Source of the DNA: Planctomycetota bacterium
GTDB taxonomy: Bacteria; Planctomycetota; Planctomycetia; Planctomycetales; Planctomycetaceae
Assembly (NCBI GenBank): GCA_027622115.1
Contig: JAQBZS010000315.1
Coordinates: 1 to 7,736, forward strand
Direction: 5' to 3'
Length of the DNA: 7,736 nt
Under the pieces are notes generated by a model that was not told the DNA's origin, made no database searches, and saw only the letters and a program-made list of their open reading frames with translations. Shown here piece after piece: positions 4,275 through 7,736 of the stretch. Position numbers and translations under genes: made by a program. How positions within the stretch are numbered: the stretch's first letter is position 1; each line of letters starts with the position of its first letter.

Positions 4275-6815
4275 ATGAAACACGTGACGGCTTCGATTCT
4301 GTTGAGTCTGATGATCGTTGGTGGTCCCGCCCGCAGTCATGCGGACGAACCACTGAACTTCAACCGCGATATTCGCCCGATCCTGTCCGAAAATTGCTTC
4401 TACTGCCACGGGCAGGACGCCAAGAAGCGGAAGGCCGAACTGCGGCTGGACTTGCGGGACGTCGCCGTCAAGTCGGGGGCGATCGTGCCCAAGCAAACGG
4501 CGAAGAGCCCACTGGTCGAACGCATCAACTCGCGTGATCCGGAAATGGTCATGCCGCCGCCGAGTTCGAATCGACGGCTGACACCGCAACAGAAACAACT
4601 GCTCGAACGCTGGATCGCGGAAGGTGCGGAGTACTCCACGCATTGGGCTTACATCACTCCCGTCCGGCCACCCGAGCCCGTTGTCAAACAAACCGCTTGG
4701 GATCGGAATCCGATCGATCGCTTCGTGCTGGCCAAGCTGGAAGCCGAAGGACTCGCGCCGTCTCCCGAAGCGGATCGAGCCACGCTGATCAAACGCCTGT
4801 CGATTGATTTGACCGGATTGCCGCCCACGCCGGAAGCAGTCGACGCGTTCATCTCCGACACGGGATCGCGAGCCTACGAGAAAGTCGTGGACCGACTGCT
4901 GCGCAGCAAACATTACGGCGAGAGAATGGCACTCCCGTGGCTCGACGCGGCACGCTACGCCGACAGCAACGGCTTTCAACAGGATGGCGATACGTGGCAA
5001 TGGATGTGGCGAGATTGGGTGGTGCGGGCTCTCAATGACGACTTGCCGTTCGACGAATTCACGATCTGGCAACTGGCCGGCGATCTGCTGCCGAACGCCA
5101 CGACGGATCAGAAAATCGCCAGTGGATTCAATCGCAATCATCTGCTGAACGGCGAAGGCGGCGCGATCGCGGAAGAGCAGCGTTTCGTGATTCTGTTCGA
5201 TCGCATCGACACCACGGCGACCACCTGGCTGGGACTCACGATGGCGTGCGCTCAGTGCCACGATCACAAGTACGATCCGATCACGCAGCGCGACTATTAC
5301 CGCTTGATGGACGCGTTCAATCGAGTCCCGGAAAGCGGCCGACCACAACGGTTTTCGACACGGATTCGCGTGGCGGCCCCGTTCATCGAATTGCCCAGCG
5401 AAGAAAACAGGACTCGGATCGCCGCGTGGGAATCGCAAATCGCGACGGCCAACAAGGAAGCCAAGCTCATCGCCGATGCGGCGTTTCAAGGTTGGCAATC
5501 GGGTCTGCGAGCCGATGGAAATGGGGGCGACGCCAAAGACCTGCCGGCTCCACTGGTTGCCATCTTGGCCAAACCCACGGACAAGCGCAGCGCGGATGAG
5601 ACGAAACAACTCGCAGTCGGACTGCGAAAGCACTTCGACGAAAAGGTGAAGCCGAGTCTCAGCAAAGAACTGCCGCAGGCGGCGAATGCCGGGCAATTGA
5701 AAAAGGAACTGGATGCTTACAGGGCCGATCAAATGCCCCGCGTGATGGTCATGAGCGACTCGCAACCGCGACAAACCAGCATTCTCGATCGCGGCGAATA
5801 TCTAAAGCCGACCGAAAAGGTTTCATTCGGTACACCGGAGTTTCTGACGCCGTTGCCCCAGGGCGCGGCGGCCAATCGACTCGGTTTGGCGGAATGGTTG
5901 GTGTCGCCCGAGCATCCGCTGACGGCCCGCGTGCAAGTCAATCGCATGTTCCAGCACTTTCTGGGGACCGGCATCGTCAAGACTTCGGAAGACTTTGGAG
6001 TCCAGAGCGAGTATCCCGCGTATCGCGAACTGCTGGATTGGTTGGCGGTGGAGTTCCGAGAGAGCGGCTGGAGCATGAAGTCGATGCACCGGTTGATCGT
6101 CACCAGTGCAACGTATCGTCAGTCGAGCCGAATCACGCCGGAGCTTCTCAGCCGCGACATTGAAAACCGGCTGTACGCGAGGGCGAGCCGCATGCGGATG
6201 CCGTCCATGCTCCTGCGCGATTGGGCGTTGGCGGCGGCCGGGTTGTTGGACGGAACCATCGGCGGACGTCCGGTTTATCCGTACCAACCGGACGCCGTGT
6301 GGGAGCCGCTCGCCATCACCAAGGAACGCGACTTCACGTACCCGGCATCAAGCGGCTCGGATTTGTATCGACGCAGCCTGTACACGTTTTGGCGGCGAAC
6401 GGTCAGCCCGGCGAACATGTTCGACGCGTCGAAACGACAGGCCTGCCGCGTGCGTCAAGCCAGAACCAGCACACCGCTTCACGCCCTGACAACGCTGAAC
6501 GACCCGACGTGGGTCGAAGCCGCCCGCGTCTTGGCCGAGCATTCGCTGAAAGCCGGCAAGGATCTCGACAGCCAACTGACGCACGCGTTTCGGCAAGTCC
6601 TCTGCCGCCGACCCACGGCTGCCGATCTGCAACTCCTGCGCCGCGCCCACTCGCGACAGTTGGCGATCTACAAAGCGGATTCCGCAGGAGCCGCTGCTTT
6701 GTTGAAGGTCGGTGCGTCCAAACGAAATGAGTCGTTGGGTGCCACCGAGCACGCGGCTCTCACCGTGGTGTGTTTGGCAATCCTCAACTTCGATGAATCG
6801 CTCACGCGCGAGTGA
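4275..6815 (+). CDS. exported planctomycete cytochrome c-like protein, PSCyt1-DUF1549-DUF1553
   Basis: An 846-aa protein. Residues 1-23 are a signal peptide (MKHVTASILLSLMIVGG, probable cut after SHA), so it acts outside the cytoplasmic membrane. PSCyt1 (about 27-120) has one haem c site, CFYCH at 41-45, with MVMPPP at 91-96 a likely source of the distal Met ligand. DUF1549/PSCyt2 (about 142-350) contains DRNPIDRFVLAKLE, LTGLPPTPE and a second CxxCH, CAQCHDHKYDP at 325-335. A variable linker follows to about 535. DUF1553/PSD1 (about 535-840) includes NRMFQHFLGTGIVKTSEDFG, RLIVTSATYRQSS and FDASKR. The length and order are those of the family, which is greatly expanded in planctomycetes, has no proven reaction, and is often paired with a DUF1501 gene that is missing here. 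ATG 4275 has AAGG (4265-4268) 6 nt upstream; ATG 4272, one codon earlier, is nearly as good. Confidence 0.92.
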   Translation: MKHVTASILLSLMIVGGPARSHADEPLNFNRDIRPILSENCFYCHGQDAKKRKAELRLDLRDVAVKSGAIVPKQTAKSPLVERINSRDPEMVMPPPSSNRRLTPQQKQLLERWIAEGAEYSTHWAYITPVRPPEPVVKQTAWDRNPIDRFVLAKLEAEGLAPSPEADRATLIKRLSIDLTGLPPTPEAVDAFISDTGSRAYEKVVDRLLRSKHYGERMALPWLDAARYADSNGFQQDGDTWQWMWRDWVVRALNDDLPFDEFTIWQLAGDLLPNATTDQKIASGFNRNHLLNGEGGAIAEEQRFVILFDRIDTTATTWLGLTMACAQCHDHKYDPITQRDYYRLMDAFNRVPESGRPQRFSTRIRVAAPFIELPSEENRTRIAAWESQIATANKEAKLIADAAFQGWQSGLRADGNGGDAKDLPAPLVAILAKPTDKRSADETKQLAVGLRKHFDEKVKPSLSKELPQAANAGQLKKELDAYRADQMPRVMVMSDSQPRQTSILDRGEYLKPTEKVSFGTPEFLTPLPQGAAANRLGLAEWLVSPEHPLTARVQVNRMFQHFLGTGIVKTSEDFGVQSEYPAYRELLDWLAVEFRESGWSMKSMHRLIVTSATYRQSSRITPELLSRDIENRLYARASRMRMPSMLLRDWALAAAGLLDGTIGGRPVYPYQPDAVWEPLAITKERDFTYPASSGSDLYRRSLYTFWRRTVSPANMFDASKRQACRVRQARTSTPLHALTTLNDPTWVEAARVLAEHSLKAGKDLDSQLTHAFRQVLCRRPTAADLQLLRRAHSRQLAIYKADSAGAAALLKVGASKRNESLGATEHAALTVVCLAILNFDESLTRE

Positions 6816-6900
6816 TGCTTCCTGTTGGGAACAGTATGTTTCGCCGGAAAGCGACCTGCCCTAAGCGACGTCGCGGTTGAGGACTCATTCGAACGCAACG

Positions 6901-6963
6901 AATTCGGCAAGGAATTGCACATAAACACCGGCGCGTGGAGGGCCGTTTTCCTCCTGCCGAATT
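6901..6963. terminator. 9-bp inverted repeat with nested hairpin, possible terminator or structured element
   Basis: AATTCGGCA (6901-6909) is the exact complement of TGCCGAATT (6955-6963), 45 nt apart. Inside, GGAGG (6937-6941) pairs with CCTCC (6950-6954), directly next to the right arm, giving a two-part fold. It lies 86 bp past the stop of the 4275 gene. No T-run follows on the plus strand. It could be a terminator or the end of a small mobile sequence. Confidence 0.35.
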
Positions 6964-7051
6964 AATCACCGATCCCGAAGATCACCTCACGGCTGCCATC
7001 GTGTATGCCGGGTTGGGGACTTCGAGGTCGGTGGAGAGCGGTGTCCGCGAA

Positions 7052-7074
7052 CGCCGGGTGTTGGTGCCCCGGCG
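7052..7074 (-). terminator. GC-rich hairpin 103 bp past the ferredoxin stop
   Basis: CGCCGGG (7052-7058) pairs perfectly with CCCGGCG (7068-7074) around a 9-nt loop. The stem is all G-C, so it is stable in either transcript. Its position fits the 3' end of the ferredoxin mRNA, but there is no T-run, so a role in termination is only suggested. Confidence 0.35.
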
Positions 7075-7176
7075 CAACCGAATTTCGGAATAGATGCCCC
7101 GTCGCCGCTCGAAACAATGGTCCCAAGCTACAGTCGCGAGTCACCTTAGATTCGTGCGGAAAGCGACAGCCGAGTT

Positions 7177-7542
7177 TCAGTTCCAAAACTTTTCGCCATG
7201 CCAGTTCATTGGCGGCTGAGTTTCGACTTCCACGTCTCCGTTGACGCAGGTCTGACACGACAATCGAATCTCGTCTTCATTGCCAAGTCGGGCGAAAAAA
7301 CCGAGCGGGTTGAACACTCCCTTGAGACTCAATCGCTCGATAATGCCGGGCTTGCTGCAATTTTCTTGGCCCTTTTTCACGTGAACTTTGCACGTGGTAC
7401 ACATCCCGAAGCCTGGGCAATGCACGTACTTATGAATGCCGGGATAGACCTCGATACCGGCCTTCATGGCTTCAAGCCGAAGATTGGCTCCCTGCTCAAC
7501 TTCGATTTCCTTCTTTTCGTTCAGGAACTTGACCTTCGGCAT
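7177..7542 (-). CDS. [2Fe-2S] ferredoxin
   Basis: A 121-aa soluble electron carrier. It opens MPKVKFLNEKKEIEVEQGAN, the beta-strand start of the 2Fe-2S ferredoxin fold, followed by LRLEAMKAGIEVYPGIHKYVHC. Cluster ligands: C42, C48 and C51 in CPGFGMCTTC (C-x5-C-x2-C), with C96 in LSCQTC as the probable fourth. C-x5-C-x2-C resembles adrenodoxin-type rather than plant-type (C-x4-C-x2-C) ferredoxins. The gap to the fourth Cys is 44 residues, longer than the usual 36 or so, because of an insert near 60-87 (NCSKPGIIERLSLKGVFNPL). ATG 7542 was chosen because the fold starts there and AGGG lies about 7 nt upstream; 25 more codons are open upstream without domain sequence. It is transcribed alone and faces the 4275 gene. 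Its redox partner is not in the window. Confidence 0.9.
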   Translation of the reverse strand: MPKVKFLNEKKEIEVEQGANLRLEAMKAGIEVYPGIHKYVHCPGFGMCTTCKVHVKKGQENCSKPGIIERLSLKGVFNPLGFFARLGNEDEIRLSCQTCVNGDVEVETQPPMNWHGEKFWN

Positions 7543-7680
7543 CAAACTGCCCTGTTGTTGCGAGGAATGTGATGTGTCGTCTCGACGGGACTTGCAGACG
7601 CGGAACGATAGTCCCACGCGCGGCGGTTTTCCACTTATACTGCGGTCCGTTCGAAAACCGGAATCCCGAGAACGAGAAAG

Positions 7681-7708
7681 ACGCGGCGAGCATTGAACTT
7701 GGAACCAC
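7681..7708 (+). repeat. 28-bp dispersed direct repeat, copy 2
   Basis: Identical to 2693-2720 over 28 bases. It lies 138 bp upstream of the ferredoxin start on the other strand. On the plus strand it is followed about 20 bp later by GAAAGGAC at the window edge, which looks like a ribosome site. As with copy 1, a plus-strand gene may therefore start just after it, outside the window. Confidence 0.85.
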
Positions 7709-7736
7709 TCGGCCAGCGCGAGTTGGCGGAAAGGAC

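Larger units (their letters stand above)
6816..7176. other. convergent intergenic region with several inverted repeats, no gene
   Basis: These 361 bp separate the ends of two convergent genes. No frame has a recognisable product, and no DUF1501 sequence or remnant was seen. The region is rich in short palindromes: CTGTT/AACAG at 6822-6834 straight after the stop, GCGACGTCGC at 6865-6874, the 9-bp inverted repeat 6901-6963 and the 7-bp GC-rich hairpin 7052-7074. Transcription from both sides must end here. Confidence 0.6.

Noticed and set aside
4248..5774. Long open frame (508 codons) on the minus strand opposite the DUF1549/DUF1553 gene
   Set aside because: It mirrors a gene with clear domains on the plus strand, is rich in Arg, Gln and His as antisense frames of GC-rich genes usually are, and shows no family motif.
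7634..7641. TATAAG (minus) / TATACT (plus) as a -10 box for the ferredoxin or a plus-strand gene
   Set aside because: No acceptable -35 at 16-18 bp on either strand, and the same bases fit both directions, so it cannot be assigned.
7496..7708. Minus-strand frames beginning MVPSSMLAA at 2720 and 7708 as related small genes
   Set aside because: The shared peptide is only the translation of the 28-bp repeat; the sequences diverge completely after it.
1..7736. tRNA or rRNA genes
   Set aside because: No cloverleaf with a proper T-loop GGTTCRA and paired arms was found; isolated GGTTCAA/GGTTCGA strings at about 193 and 4246 lack the rest.

Overview
The window looks like chromosomal DNA of a planctomycete, probably of the Pirellula/Rhodopirellula type. 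The strongest sign is the 4275-6815 gene, whose PSCyt1-DUF1549-DUF1553 architecture is typical of that phylum. The 98-aa zinc-ribbon membrane protein, long spacers, mixed strands and Rpn-type nuclease fit the same picture. The lineage is inferred from gene content only; no rRNA or other marker is present.

Layout. (1) 1-662, minus: 5' part of an IS110-family transposase that runs off the left edge, with a short non-coding end (663 to about 820) next to the permease gene. (2) 822-1754, minus: a ModB-type molybdate/tungstate ABC permease. Its stop codon overlaps an ATG that leads only into a 32-codon frame, so the usual ATPase partner appears to be lost or displaced by the IS. (3) 1885-2181, plus: a small acidic zinc-ribbon protein with a C-terminal membrane helix, divergent from the permease. 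(4) About 2224-2655, minus: a gene graveyard holding pieces of universal stress protein (USP) domains and of a cation P-type ATPase, broken by a frameshift, a stop and deletions. (5) 2741-3820, plus: an intact Rpn-family PD-(D/E)XK nuclease, preceded by a 28-bp sequence that recurs exactly at 7681-7708. (6) 3821-4274: no recognisable gene, one hairpin. (7) 4275-6815, plus: an exported cytochrome c-like planctomycete protein. (8) 6816-7176: a convergent spacer with several inverted repeats. (9) 7177-7542, minus: a [2Fe-2S] ferredoxin. (10) 7543-7736: ferredoxin upstream region and the second 28-bp repeat.

Most interesting point: the rpn-like gene has a strong in-frame Shine-Dalgarno plus ATG (3560-3574) just before its C-terminal tandem repeats. 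This would give an 82-aa C-terminal product. Escherichia coli rpn genes make such a small internal product (RpnS), which acts as an antitoxin to the full-length antiphage nuclease. The layout here suggests the same gene-within-gene toxin-antitoxin logic in a planctomycete.

The genes do not form one pathway. The window reads as an accessory region with an IS element, decayed stress/transport genes, a likely defence gene and a dispersed repeat, placed between ordinary planctomycete metabolic and exported-protein genes.
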